A stretch of DNA of 64,000 bases from Arthrobotrys musiformis (Eukaryota > Ascomycota > Orbiliomycetes > Orbiliales > Orbiliaceae). Shown here in pieces: positions 22,946 to 33,643 of this stretch. The stretch covers positions 1,612,001 to 1,676,000 of the forward strand of contig JAVHJL010000012.1 in assembly GCA_036971715.1 (NCBI GenBank), written 5' to 3'. Every line of letters starts with the position of its first letter. Position 1 is the first letter of the stretch. Below the pieces are notes generated by a model. The model made no database searches and was not told where the DNA came from. It worked only from the letters and a program-made list of their open reading frames with translations. A program made the position numbers and the translations under genes.

Positions 22946-23615
22946 TTATTGCTGGGTATCCCTAGCGGCCGCCTTTATCTTCTCTCTTTTCTTCTTTCTC
23001 TCTGATCTTACCCTTTGATCTAATAGATCTTTGATAACCCAATCTTCATGACATCTACTCAATCTATCTGCAATCGCACTGTATTTCCGCGCTCGCAGTG
23101 CTGATAATATGTAGTTTACAATAGCTTTTTGAAGTACTGGCGATTGAGAAGACCATCGATCATTTTGAGGCGATAGTGACCATTGAAGAAGCTCTTCGTC
23201 TTGAGGTACACCTTCACAAAAAACTTCAAAGCTTTCTTTGATAAGTTTCTACTTATTGAATTAGCAAAATAATTGAAATAGAATAATTTAAATATAAGTA
23301 GTATACGCTCAACTGCGCTCATACCTTAACTTCGGTCCAAGATGCGTCGGGAGAAGCATTGGTAGGCCAATCAGGGTAATTTCTCAATATGACTTCATAA
23401 TGAACATCTTTGATGGGCATGCCCAAAGCTGCACGAATGCGATCATGATGTAGATACGATCCTTCCAAAGCTTGGATTACATCGTGGGCTTGCGCTTGCG
23501 GGATCTCGGGTTGCTCGTTCGGTCGCTCGTGCTCGTTGGTGCGCTCGTGCGCTCGAGATGGACCGGCGCTGGGCCCTGCCGGAAGTATCGTGTTCCAATA
23601 TTCGTTCTGAGACAT
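22946..23615 (-). CDS. hypothetical 197-aa protein, two exons
   Basis: Exon 1 from ATG 23615 to 23325 and exon 2 from 23248 to 22946, with a 76-nt intron (GTATGA...AGTAG) in phase 0. The intron bypasses an in-frame stop directly after the donor and opens a clean 100-codon second exon. Exon 1 has an Arg/Glu/Asn-rich low-complexity block (SRAHERTNEHERPNEQPE) and a helical LEGSYLHHDRIRAALGMP segment; exon 2 is helical and ends in a strongly basic SERKKKREKIKAAARD tail that could bind nucleic acid or act as a nuclear signal. No family recognised. Confidence 0.6.
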
Positions 23616-23703
23616 CGATTTGAAGAATATGATTAGCTATATTCGAGGCAGTATCCGACGTTCAAGAGGGCTCGACCATCGGGACCCCACTGAGGGGTAG
23701 TGT

Positions 23704-26629
23704 TTAAAGAAAAACATTGATCCTAGCCACAAAACCGAATGCAACGGTATCAACACGTTTGCCATCTGCAGTGTTTGCCCAACGAACAAACCCCCCCAGC
23801 TTTCCGAATATATCGATGTTGCTCAAATAGCTGACCGCCTACCGTATTTCTACCAGGGTCCTTTGTCATAATATTGTACCGTAACGCCTGGCGAGGACTA
23901 GAGTAGATGGGTTTTGGCACCACGGTGGTATCCATCTTGAAAATTCAGGATGTTCCAAAATAGGTGGAGTGCCGTTTTTGTGGAGTAATAATATCCAAAA
24001 CCCCCCTGGAGAACGATAATAGTTTACCAGTTCTCCTAAGGCATCCCCGAGACCCTCCGAACCCTCTTCCACACCTACCTCCTGATGTTTCTCCATAATA
24101 ACCTGCATCCCTCTCTGACAACGATTCACCTCAGACGCAATATTTTGAAAATTGTTCAACGATTTGGGAAGGCCTTCCTGTGCTTTTGACAAGTTTGCTT
24201 GAATTTCGGATACAATCGCTTGATCCTTTTGCACCTCTTGTTGAGCTGCCTCAAAGCGAACAGACACCTCCTTAAGTTTTCTGAACTTTAGCGTCCTTCC
24301 CCGAGCCTTCCTCCACATCAGGGGCTGGAGATGCTCTGATATGTAGACTTTCGTAAATTGAATTGGAGAGCGCGTCCCCACCCTCGATTGTCGCAAGACT
24401 CGTATCCATGCTGTCGGCCACAGCTGTATTTGGGGAACCAGGAGGGGGGGTTGCATTTGGATCAAAGTATGATAATTCGGTAGGTAAATCGAGAGTTGGC
24501 GCGAGATCGCTCAAGGGTGCAGAAGGGTTCCGAACAGTTCGCTGGATTAAGATCGGAGGTTCCAAGCTTTCGGAAAGTCTCTCCCAAAGAGCTTGGCACT
24601 GTTCAAAGCATTGAGCAATTGTCAATCGTCGTTGTGGATCAATTAAGACGGTGCCCGCTATTAACCGAGGGAGTTCCAGCTCAGATCTGGCGCAGTTTGA
24701 TGCAACCATTTCCAAAATCCTATGATACCCATCGCCACGGCATTGAATTTTCCGGTAATCCTCGATTGGGTTGTAAAATGTTAGGAGAACAACTCCAATC
24801 GACCATGAATCCACCAAACTATTCCGGTAGTACCTTGAGCTAGGGTTCGAACTCGGCCTCGAGACTGGACTTGAACCAAGCAGTATCTCGGGTGGAGCAA
24901 AATTTTCCGTGCCGACCATATCATTCGCTGTCTCTTCCGAAGTTGCGCTCCCTAGATCCGCGATTTTAATATTCACTGGATGTTCGGCGAACAGCAACAA
25001 GTTTTGAGGCTTAATATCCCGATGGAAGATGCCTGACTGATGGAGGAACTTTGCCCCAGCCAGAATTTGTAACGCCGTGTGCGATTTCTGGAGCTCCGGC
25101 CATTGGCGATAGTCATGTTGGGATAAATCACCTCGAGGAGAGGCGGGTAAGACGAGATATGTGCTTTGATTTGTCTCCAAGATATCTTCGAGAGAGATAA
25201 CGTTGTTCTATGAAATCAGCTAATTGAATCCAAGACAGCGACAGGGGGTACTGCCGGCCCTCCCTTTGTGATGGCTGGGTACGAGACTAGTACTTACATG
25301 CTTCCAGCTTTTTAGTAGCCGAAAAAAGTCGATTTCTTTGGTTTTGTAGTTCTCCCGCTTTAAAAAGCATTTAGCAACAAATTTATCGCCAGTGGATATT
25401 CGGACAGCAACAAAAATGTCGGCGTGGTTAAAAGATGTAGCCTTTCTGATGATATTCCGAATGCTGTAGTCGCCATGATGGATCGGCGATCCGCCTTCCG
25501 GGGGTGTGATTGGGGTCATATATCCATTGAAAGGGCTCTTCAGCTCAGCGATGAGAAGGGCTTGGTATTTCTGATCGTTAGAGTTTCTTGGGATGATGGC
25601 CATAAAATGATACCCCGCTAAGATTATTTCCGTTCGCCTCTCGAGAATCGAAGAAGGATCATTACCAAATAGCCTTCGTAAGCCAATGTTTGAATCATTT
25701 GTATCTCCATCCATCTCCGACCGGATGAATGTTCCGCTTGTTGAATAATTCGTGAGCATCAATACTCCAGAGTTTTGGTTGAAACCAATTGCGAAGTGGG
25801 CCCCGCTAATAAATTTGTCCTCACGCGAATCGTCGCCAAGTAAGATGTCAACATCTTTCTCACTATTTCCGAATACCCAGCCAGTGAGAAGGCATCTAGG
25901 GGGTACTTCCATGGAAAGCACAATAGCGTCGACGTCTGCTTCAGATCCGCAGCCGCGAATACGTCGAACATATTTTCGATTTGAAGAATGTTCAATGCAT
26001 TCTTTAACACGGGGGCTGAGAGTGTTCTCAGCTGAACTCTTTGCTGGGAGCAAATATAACACATCAGAGTCCTTGACTCCAATGTAGGTGACTGGCGGCA
26101 TACTGAGTAGGCGATGGTCGAGATGTCTCGTAACCGGAATGGTGCGTTGCCGAGACCAAGTTTTTTTGGTGGGCAACTAGAAGAGATGAATGGCTCACCC
26201 TTTTATCATATGTCTAGGGCGCAAGTCGTACCGATGTTTTCGAGGAACTATCTGAGCTGCAGCCTTGGGCCTTGATACTATTTTTCGGATTCCGGCCGAC
26301 ACGTCATTTCGCATTGTTTGTGAGCGGCCGGCCTTTGACTTTGCTTTCGTTTTCGTTGTCTTCGCTCTCGTCACCTTTGTCTTTGTCTTGTGCTGACGTG
26401 GTTCACACAGCGTGGAAGGTTTCGGCGGCTTGGTAAACGGAGATAAATAATGAGGAGGAAAATATGAATTTCTGATTGTTTCGTCAATAGCTTCTAAGAG
26501 CTCTTTTTCAGAATATCCAACTGGCTCCTCTTGACAAAAGAGAGATAGTCGTCTTCTCAATGCATCAGCGTCAACCGGTGTACCGCAATAATCCGGGGGC
26601 GTCGTTGCCCGCATCATTTGTAGTTCCAT
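23704..26629 (-). CDS. FHA-domain Ser/Thr protein kinase with coiled-coil C-terminus
   Basis: Exons 26629-26199, 26102-25298 and 25207 onward, with introns of 96 nt (GTGAGC...CTCAG) and 90 nt (GTAAGT...CATAG), all in phase. The N-terminus is Lys/Arg-rich (KTKTKVTRAKTTKTKAKSK). An FHA-like fold follows (LTGWVFGNSEKDVDILLG, FISGAHFAIGF, NYSTSGTFI), then a kinase: catalytic Lys in KFVAKCFLK, HRDIKPQNLLL, DLG instead of DFG, APPEILLG, DSWSIGVVLL. The glycine loop is non-canonical. FHA plus kinase recalls Rad53/Chk2, but other fungal families share it. After TAA at 24272 the sequence continues as a coiled coil and a C-terminal FVRWANTADGKRVD block to 23704, reachable only through three one-base length differences in homopolymers (24277-24280, 23940-23943, 23791-23797). 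Confidence 0.75.
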
Positions 26630-26639
26630 TATAAAGGGA

Positions 26640-27357
26640 TAAGGGATAAGTGAATGGAGAAGAAGACCGTGGCGTACAAAACGAACCTGGCAAAAGGCAG
26701 AAGTTTTGCCTTAACAAAATGCCAAGGCAACACGTTCAACACCAGTGCCAAGATTGCTCGAGATTTGCTTGAGGCTGCTCCACGGATAACTGCAACGCAA
26801 CACATCTAAGACAAGGACAGTAAGCATTCTTGAGAGATTGCACATTATACATCTGAATGTTAGGAAACCTGTCTAATCGCTAGCAACACACATATCTCCC
26901 CGAAAGAAGCTGACAGGTCTTTTGTAGATATATTGATATTAAAATACAAAATATTGAGATGAGTCGTTGAGAGCGCTTTGATAAGTGGGTAACTGCGAGG
27001 CGAGACCCCGTTGATGACCTACCGCCTTTGACTCTTAGTCCTGGATTATGAAAAGCTCGAACATAAACTTTTTTTAAGAATATTCTTAGGTTTGCTCCTC
27101 TACCTTTAAGTTTATATGCTATTGCCTTGAATGTCTCACCAGCCCACATGCTTGAAAGCTGCCCACAGTAGCCCCATCAGGCAACGATAGTAAAGCAATA
27201 CTATACGAGACATTACGCATGTTTGCGTGTGTATATATATGGCTCGACTATCTGGATTTCTAGCTTTCTCAAGAGAGCACTGATCTCGCCGCCTGTATCC
27301 CAAAAAGTTCAGGAAGCACGCAAATATCACTCATCTCTAGCTCCCATAACAGCATAA
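26640..27357. other. divergent intergenic region
   Basis: Between the kinase gene start and the small secreted-protein candidate. No supportable gene; an ORF at 26880-27149 (minus) has no domain. Confidence 0.4.
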
Positions 27358-27737
27358 ATGAAAGCAACCAATATCTTGCTATTCTTAGTCCCAATATTAA
27401 GCTGGCCCTCGGTGGGACATGCTGGACTTCCGCTATGTGTCGCCAACCGTTGCTCCAAAAGGAAAATGGCACGAAATAACGTTTCTGACGTATCTACTAC
27501 GCCCATACAACTCTAACTTATATCTCGACCTCTTCTTTTTATCACGCGGCCACATCATCGCAAGACGCCGTTACCAAGGTCGAAACCATCACTGGGGATT
27601 TCAAAGAAGCTCTCCCCACGACGATCACCGTGACAGTCACTCGAAAACGATCAACTACCTTAATAATCTCTTCCGCCGCAACTGAGATTGTTCCAAGAGC
27701 AGGTCTCACAATGTCAAATATCACTCATGAAAATTGA
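27358..27737 (+). CDS. putative small secreted protein, 96 aa
   Basis: Exon 1 (27358-27489) starts MKATNILLFLVPILSWPSVG, a textbook signal peptide with likely cleavage after HA, followed by two Cys (LCVANRC). An 89-nt intron (GTATCT, CTAAC-like branch site near 27517, ending CCAAG) joins in phase 0 to exon 2 (27579-27737), a Thr/Val-rich 52-codon block (TITVTVTRKRSTTL). The family is unknown. Acceptor choice is the weak point: an earlier AG at 27564 would not keep frame with this donor. Small secreted proteins of pathogens and symbionts often look like this, but nothing here shows a function. Confidence 0.42.
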
Positions 27738-28231
27738 AATCAATGCAGGTATACTATAATACGAAGTCGAGTCCAACTCCGAAAATACACATATAACCTA
27801 CAAATAAACTAACTTTATAAAATCTTTACCTTCAACAGAATAATATTGTACCTCACGAGAAGATCCAGGATCGATACAATCGATGCAAATACTCCCAATA
27901 CGCAGGCTACGGTTATAGCACCTCGCAAACCCACAATCATATCACTCTCCAACCAGCACTCATTTCATATTTTCTTCATAAATTCAAGAATCTTTGCGAG
28001 TATTTAAGAATGTTTATCTCCGATCTCGGCACCTCATGCAATGTTAGTTCTTCAAATTGCAAAACCAAAGCATATCAAGAAGCCACCAAGAACCATCAAA
28101 ATATCCAACACAACCGTGTAATATACAATGTGCAAAATATCCAAAAGGAGTCCCTTTAGTGCAAATATTGAACTATGTAGAAACGAGTGCTGAGTTGAAA
28201 CTTTGAAACTGTCCACGTTGCTTCATAGATA
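27738..28231. other. no gene recognised
   Basis: A/T-rich convergent intergenic space before the chromodomain gene. Nothing supportable. Confidence 0.4.
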
Positions 28232-30483
28232 TTAAGATTTTCTACATAAGGCCACGCCAGTGAGACTTGGGCAGAGAGCATCAGTCGTCGCTGGATATCT
28301 CGCCTGGAGCCGACACAATTTTCTGTTCGCTGCTTGGTTTCCTGGCCATTCTCTCTTACGTTTTCGTAGGGTATGCCTTTGTATATATTCATCAAGCGCT
28401 AGCGGAGCATTCTTAAGATTCCCAACAGGCTCCCATGTACGATCGTCGTATCCCGTCCACTTCACCAGATATTCTTCCCGTCCCCTCCGCACTCTATAGC
28501 CCTCCACCCTCTCGACTTCATACTCTTTTTCGAGATGGTCAAGTTCCTCCGTGCTTGGTTGAGCCTCAGAGGAACTAGCGACGTCTTTGTGCTCCGCTTG
28601 AGTGACGAGGTAACCAACTTTGTTACATGCTGTTTGATTTATCACATGCCGTTCATGCGTTTGGCTTTCGTTGGTAATGTTGGTGGGAGCATAACTGAGT
28701 GAGATTAGAACCTCCGAGCATTCTTCCATGCTTAGACTATGCGGTAGGGGGGGCCGCTCCTCCAGAGCTGGCTCTACTCCTCCCTCGATAATCCGTGCTA
28801 CTAGGCTACTCGTCCGATTTGTAATAGGCTCGGCGCCGGATTTTTCGTTTAGGCAAGGGTTATCCGCTTGGTGGTCACCTCTATCCATATGCTTTGTGGA
28901 CCCCGGTATCTCATTGGTGGATTGCCTCTCGCTCGCGTGAGGACAAATCATTCGGAGTCGCTCTTCAGGATTCTCAGATATACTTTTACAGTTTGAAGCG
29001 GGCGATAGAATGCTATGGTCCTCGCTTGAAGATGTATAAATGCCGAAATGTTGGTAACAGGAACACGGAGCTAGCTCTATGATATCAATAGGGTGTTTGA
29101 GGTAACTTTTGTCGCTGCCCAAAGGGGAATGCTTATAGGGATCGAGTTTCTCCACTAATTTTTTTGTGAGAGACGAATATTCTTCGCTAGATTTGCTGGC
29201 GCATACTGTAGAATCTTTGGGCGGGGTGGAATTTACCAATGGCTCCATGGCCGGCGGGGACTTACGCACCATGCCCTGGGGTAGAATTGGGGAAAGTGAC
29301 ATCGAGGATTGGGCTGGGCACAACGATGGACTCCCGTCGCCCGAACTCGTTCGGAAATTACTCTTAGAGTAGTGATTTTCTGGGCTCACACTGCTAATAG
29401 TATGTGAAGCGTCAGCGACCCACGCACTACCGTCGGATGATTCCTCGACCGCCAGCAAAAGAGATCGCTCTTCCATTTCACCCTTAGAAATATCTTCAGT
29501 TGAGCCTGTAGGAAGAGGCGTGCGTGGAATAACTTGCGTGTTCTCGACAAGGCTCGAAGCTTGAAGCCTGGAGGCAGTTAAGCTAGGCTCCTCGATTCCA
29601 CCTTCGGGAGGATCCTCGTTTCCGTGTATAGGGTGGGGAGTGCATAGAATAGATGGCAGGCAATTGACAGGGCCCGCTGTTTGTGGCCCGGAGGCAATTG
29701 AGCTGGGCTCCGCATGTGTGACCCCTTGGCCGGATATCTGTGTGCCCAAAGAAGATAGTGGGGTTTTTGAAGTATTACCGTGGGGGGCGTCTTGACGAAC
29801 GATAGGGGGTATGGCGAGTGATGGTGAGTGTGGGGAAAGCAATGACAATGCCGGTGGACCTATAAGGGGAGCGGGATCCGCGGCTGGCGTGACGCTTGTG
29901 GGTCCCCTAGTGGGGATTGTGCTCAGAGGAGAGGGTGTTGGAGCTACTGGAGCTACGCAGAAAATGGTTTCCGCCTCTGCGATAATTGTAGCTGCCCTGG
30001 CGGGAGATAAACACGGAGGAGGAATAAGGGGGGGCGATGGGGTCGCTGGAACGATAAAAAGGGGGTCCTCCCGTTTTCGATCCTGCAGGGGAGGCGGGAC
30101 CGGTTTTTCGCGCAGCGGCCTTTGACGACAAAACCCTGTCAGCTTCACAAATTTTTATTCTCTAGCGGGTACATAACTCAAACATAAGCCCGCGGGTCTT
30201 ACCTGTCAATGGTTATTTTATCACCCGGCGCGCTAGTGCTTCCACGCTCGTACTTGGTAGCGATCCTAGCTTGAAGCTTGTGACTTTGATCACGAGCGTG
30301 ATCATACTGTTCTCTTACGCCCCAACCATCCGTGGCGCTAGTTTGGTGGGGTTTCTTAGAGTTCTTCGCGTACGAAGGCTTGACAACCTTCCATCGATCA
30401 TGAATATCTTTGGGAATAGGTCCCGAAGATCGAGCAAGATTGTTTGATTGTTCGGCGTAATGGTACGAATTTGAATGAGACAT
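28232..30483 (-). CDS. chromodomain protein, long disordered N-terminus
   Basis: Exon 1 (ATG 30483 to 30203) encodes a basic helical segment (IPKDIHDRWKVVKPSYAK). The donor is GTAAGA; the acceptor that keeps the 630-codon downstream frame is AAAG at 30120, giving an 83-nt intron and 722 aa. Residues about 100-600 are Pro/Ser-rich and disordered. Near the C-terminus lies a canonical chromodomain: KEYEVERVEGYRV, EEYLVKWTGYDDRTWEP, with aromatic-cage positions Y, W and W present, followed by a nuclear-signal-like LRKRKREW. Chromodomains bind methylated histone H3 tails (H3K9 or H3K27). An alternative CAG acceptor 15 nt upstream leads to a frame that stops after about 75 codons. A diverged paralogue lies inverted at 33.6-34.5 kb. 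Confidence 0.75.
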
Positions 30484-31083
30484 TTAGGTCTTTTTTTTGT
30501 AAACGCTGAAAGATCCTTAAGTAAAAATGAAGAGAAGTATGAGAAAAGAAGAGCTTTAGATGATAAATAGAATAAAATTGTGATATTGTAGGATTTTGAT
30601 CAGTGCTGGGAAGTGCTCGCTGGCTATCGAGCCTAGCGGGGGCGGAGGAGGGGGGTATTTATACTTAGAAGGCCGGCCTCAGATTGCTAGGTGAGTGTAA
30701 GATGCTATCTGAAGGATTCAATTCCGTCGGGATGCCGCGGAGGAAGATGTATATTACTCGGTCCCAGCCCATGCCTCCTGTGAATAGCTGGAGATGCGCA
30801 GAATTACATGCTGCAAGCAGCTACACAAAAAGCCATTCGGCACATCATTGTATGTCGAAAAGCTTTACTAAATATACCAAGCAATATCCTATGCGCCGAA
30901 AGGATGTTCCATCGAGCATGGTTCACAAAATATCCGTTTGAGCTGGAATATAAGCTTGTAAGACAATTCCGTAGAGACAAATTAACTGAGATGCGGGTAG
31001 ATATTCGATGTGGCTACTCACTATAACTTACGTAACCAATACAAAGTTGCTGAAGTCATGCTAGGCAGCCAATATCTGGTAAA
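30484..31083. other. upstream region of the chromodomain gene
   Basis: Divergent promoter space. ORFs at 30684-31026 (plus) have no domain. Confidence 0.4.
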
Positions 31084-31602
31084 ATGTCTCGACGGGAGTA
31101 CCCCGAAAGTCAAGGCGAATGGTATGTAAATTCTGAGAAGGTCCCTTTGCCCGAGAAAAGCAGCAATGTATTCCCTGTTGATTGGGTAGTAAGATGGCGA
31201 TGCTTAATCAAATACCTGCGAGGCGACGGCGAAGGGAATGTGTATGTACGCTGTATGCAGTATTCGGCCTTGCTTGATTCCTCAAAGTTAGATTTGAGGC
31301 TAGCTCAAAGTCTGCCTATAATAAAAACTTGCTTTTGGTCAGTTAGCGTAGGCGATTGGATTCACCAATGTTACGATCGCGAGATGAGGCGATGTACGTA
31401 TATAGGACCTTATGGGACCATCAGTAATGCATGCTGCATGCATGTAGATGGCAAAGAATGGAATTGGGAGCATTATACTGCAGCTAGCTGCGCCATGCGC
31501 GGCCTCGGTCAACGACCCATCGGCTCAAGGGTTTCATTGATGTCTAGCGCTATACCACTTCAATGCATTTGGTCCGAAAGCAGGGGTACCGGGTGGATGT
31601 AG
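31084..31602 (+). CDS. possible hypothetical protein, 172 aa
   Basis: ATG ORF of 172 codons, Trp- and Cys-rich (WVVRWRC, ACCMHVDGKEWNWEH). No domain recognised and no visible intron. It could be a decayed gene or a chance ORF. Confidence 0.25.
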   Translation: MSRREYPESQGEWYVNSEKVPLPEKSSNVFPVDWVVRWRCLIKYLRGDGEGNVYVRCMQYSALLDSSKLDLRLAQSLPIIKTCFWSVSVGDWIHQCYDREMRRCTYIGPYGTISNACCMHVDGKEWNWEHYTAASCAMRGLGQRPIGSRVSLMSSAIPLQCIWSESRGTGWM

Positions 31603-33643
31603 TACGATACTATATATTGGGGCATTTCATCTAAGATGCATTATCGGTATGTCTAGCCAGATTTGAGAAGAGAGCTAGATATTATCGTACTATCAGCTCG
31701 TCTTAATTTCGTCGGATACGGTTTAGCCTGTTTAGGCACACGTACGCCTTAGATTTAATTAAAATAATGAACAAGAATGTGATCTATAGGCTTATGATAG
31801 CTTATTTGAAACCTGTTTTGGGTAGAGACCATGTTGGCACTCAACACAGTTAACAAAATCGCCGCAGCCTTCAACAGCCAAGGTAAATACGACGAGACTA
31901 TGTAGTAGTATAAGCGAGCACATGCTAGTCATAGGAAGATTTTGGGCTGTCAACGCTTAGCACAGTGAACTGATTTTAAGGGAAGACAAGCACTACCACC
32001 TAATTAGGAAGAAATATACTCACTTTTAGTCACCCGCATTAGTAAAAACAGGGTACATGTTACTAATAATGTCTACATCATAGTACTATTTTCTTTCTCC
32101 ACTTGCTAGTTATTTATACAACGGTACTTAGACTGTGTTGCGTACTGTTGCAATTTCTGAGATTAGATTAGATAAGATCATATAGCTTTTCTCCCCAATT
32201 GATTGAGCACCAGCTTTAAGATTCCATCTTAATGTCGTTCAGCAGTCGACGGTCTTCGGCTAATTCCCCTCCGATTTAGATCCCCTCTCCAAAGAGCTGC
32301 GCGCTACTAATAGTGCTGTGCTGTGCTGTGATCTCAGCTTCCATGATGATATGCGTTAGTGCTATGCAATGGTGCATAATGCCGTGCCCAACATAAAGAT
32401 GGGAATGAATGGGGCAGCACTAGTGCAGGCACCGGTGCTGACACCACACAACAAATAGGAGTCATGAACCAATAATATTCCATTGTTCAACTACGCTTTG
32501 AGTTACCCAGAAACGCCGAGAACAAGAAGCAAGTTATCCCACGATTTTAAACTATTATTACTTCTTCTGCTAAAGGCCTTATTCAACTCGCAAGTTGTGA
32601 AAGTATGTACGTTAGCAAAGAGCTTTGTGTTGACAGTTGCTCAACATATCTTTGATCTTTCAAGCACACTTGGAATTGCCAAGAAATGCCCAGAACGAGA
32701 AGCAAATTAACCCGAAATTTTGAACTATCGCTAAATAAGCAAGAGGTGTTCTCAAAATAGAAAGAAAATCACCTCCACATCACAGAATCCGAATTATTAT
32801 GTTGTGGGTGTGGCGAGAAAGGCGGCGAGATTCTGGTGTGGCTGGAGAGGTACCTAACAGAGGGGCCTGCGGCTACAAGGTGCACCAGAGATAATTCCCT
32901 TGTTCAAAAATCCAACGCCACAACGCAATTTGCGGATTGAGAAACTGAATGCTCTCTGGTATACTGTTTGGAAAAGGTGCAGTTCGGCGTGTACATGCGT
33001 ATTGGTCGCGGCCACAGGTTAAAATCTAAGCCGAAAAAATCTCTTACACAATCAGTGATTGCTCCTCTTTTTCGTATGCATAAGGTTTTGTTGGGCTAGG
33101 AAACCGCAGTCGAGGGACTTAGCTTGCGAATACCAGATGTTAACTTTTAGTTTCGAACTCCGGATACCCGTCCTAATGCTTGACGAGTGGCTTGGCCATT
33201 AGAGTGGGTTTTCGTGAGTGTGAGAAGTTTCAGAGAACCAGGAGCTGCAAGCTCCCACGATGGACACAACCCAGGATTTCTGCAGAAAAATCACGCTTTT
33301 CGTTGAAGTTTTGGGCTTCGGCGAGCTAAATGATACTGGCATCAATAAGCACCAGCATGTTTCAAACGGTCAACGAACCTTACCAATAGGCGTAATCTTA
33401 GACATCGTCATCGCCGCAGGCCCTACTTGCTCTTTTATGCACTGCCTATCCTTAGCAAGGCAGACAAAACCCGTATCACTGGAGGAATCTACAGGCCCGA
33501 AGTGACATAAGAAAGCATGCGCTTCCCTTCGACAAACTTGTTTCCCTCCACCTCCTTCTCGGGTTCTCATTCTTCCCAGAGCTGTCCCTTTCATATCTAT
33601 ACTTGTTTTTCTTGAGTTTACCTGATATTCCCAAATCCTCGAC
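31603..33643. other. gene-poor stretch
   Basis: No supportable gene. A GTGCT/GCTGT tandem array lies near 32315-32331. An imperfect direct repeat of about 50 bp recurs at roughly 32509-32557 and 32680-32731, 171 bp apart. Confidence 0.4.

Noticed and set aside
29811..30131. Open frames overlapping the chromodomain gene start, including the frame reached by the CAG acceptor at 30136
   Set aside because: They are Gly- or Ser-rich shadows that stop within 75-100 codons, while the chromodomain frame runs over 600 codons.
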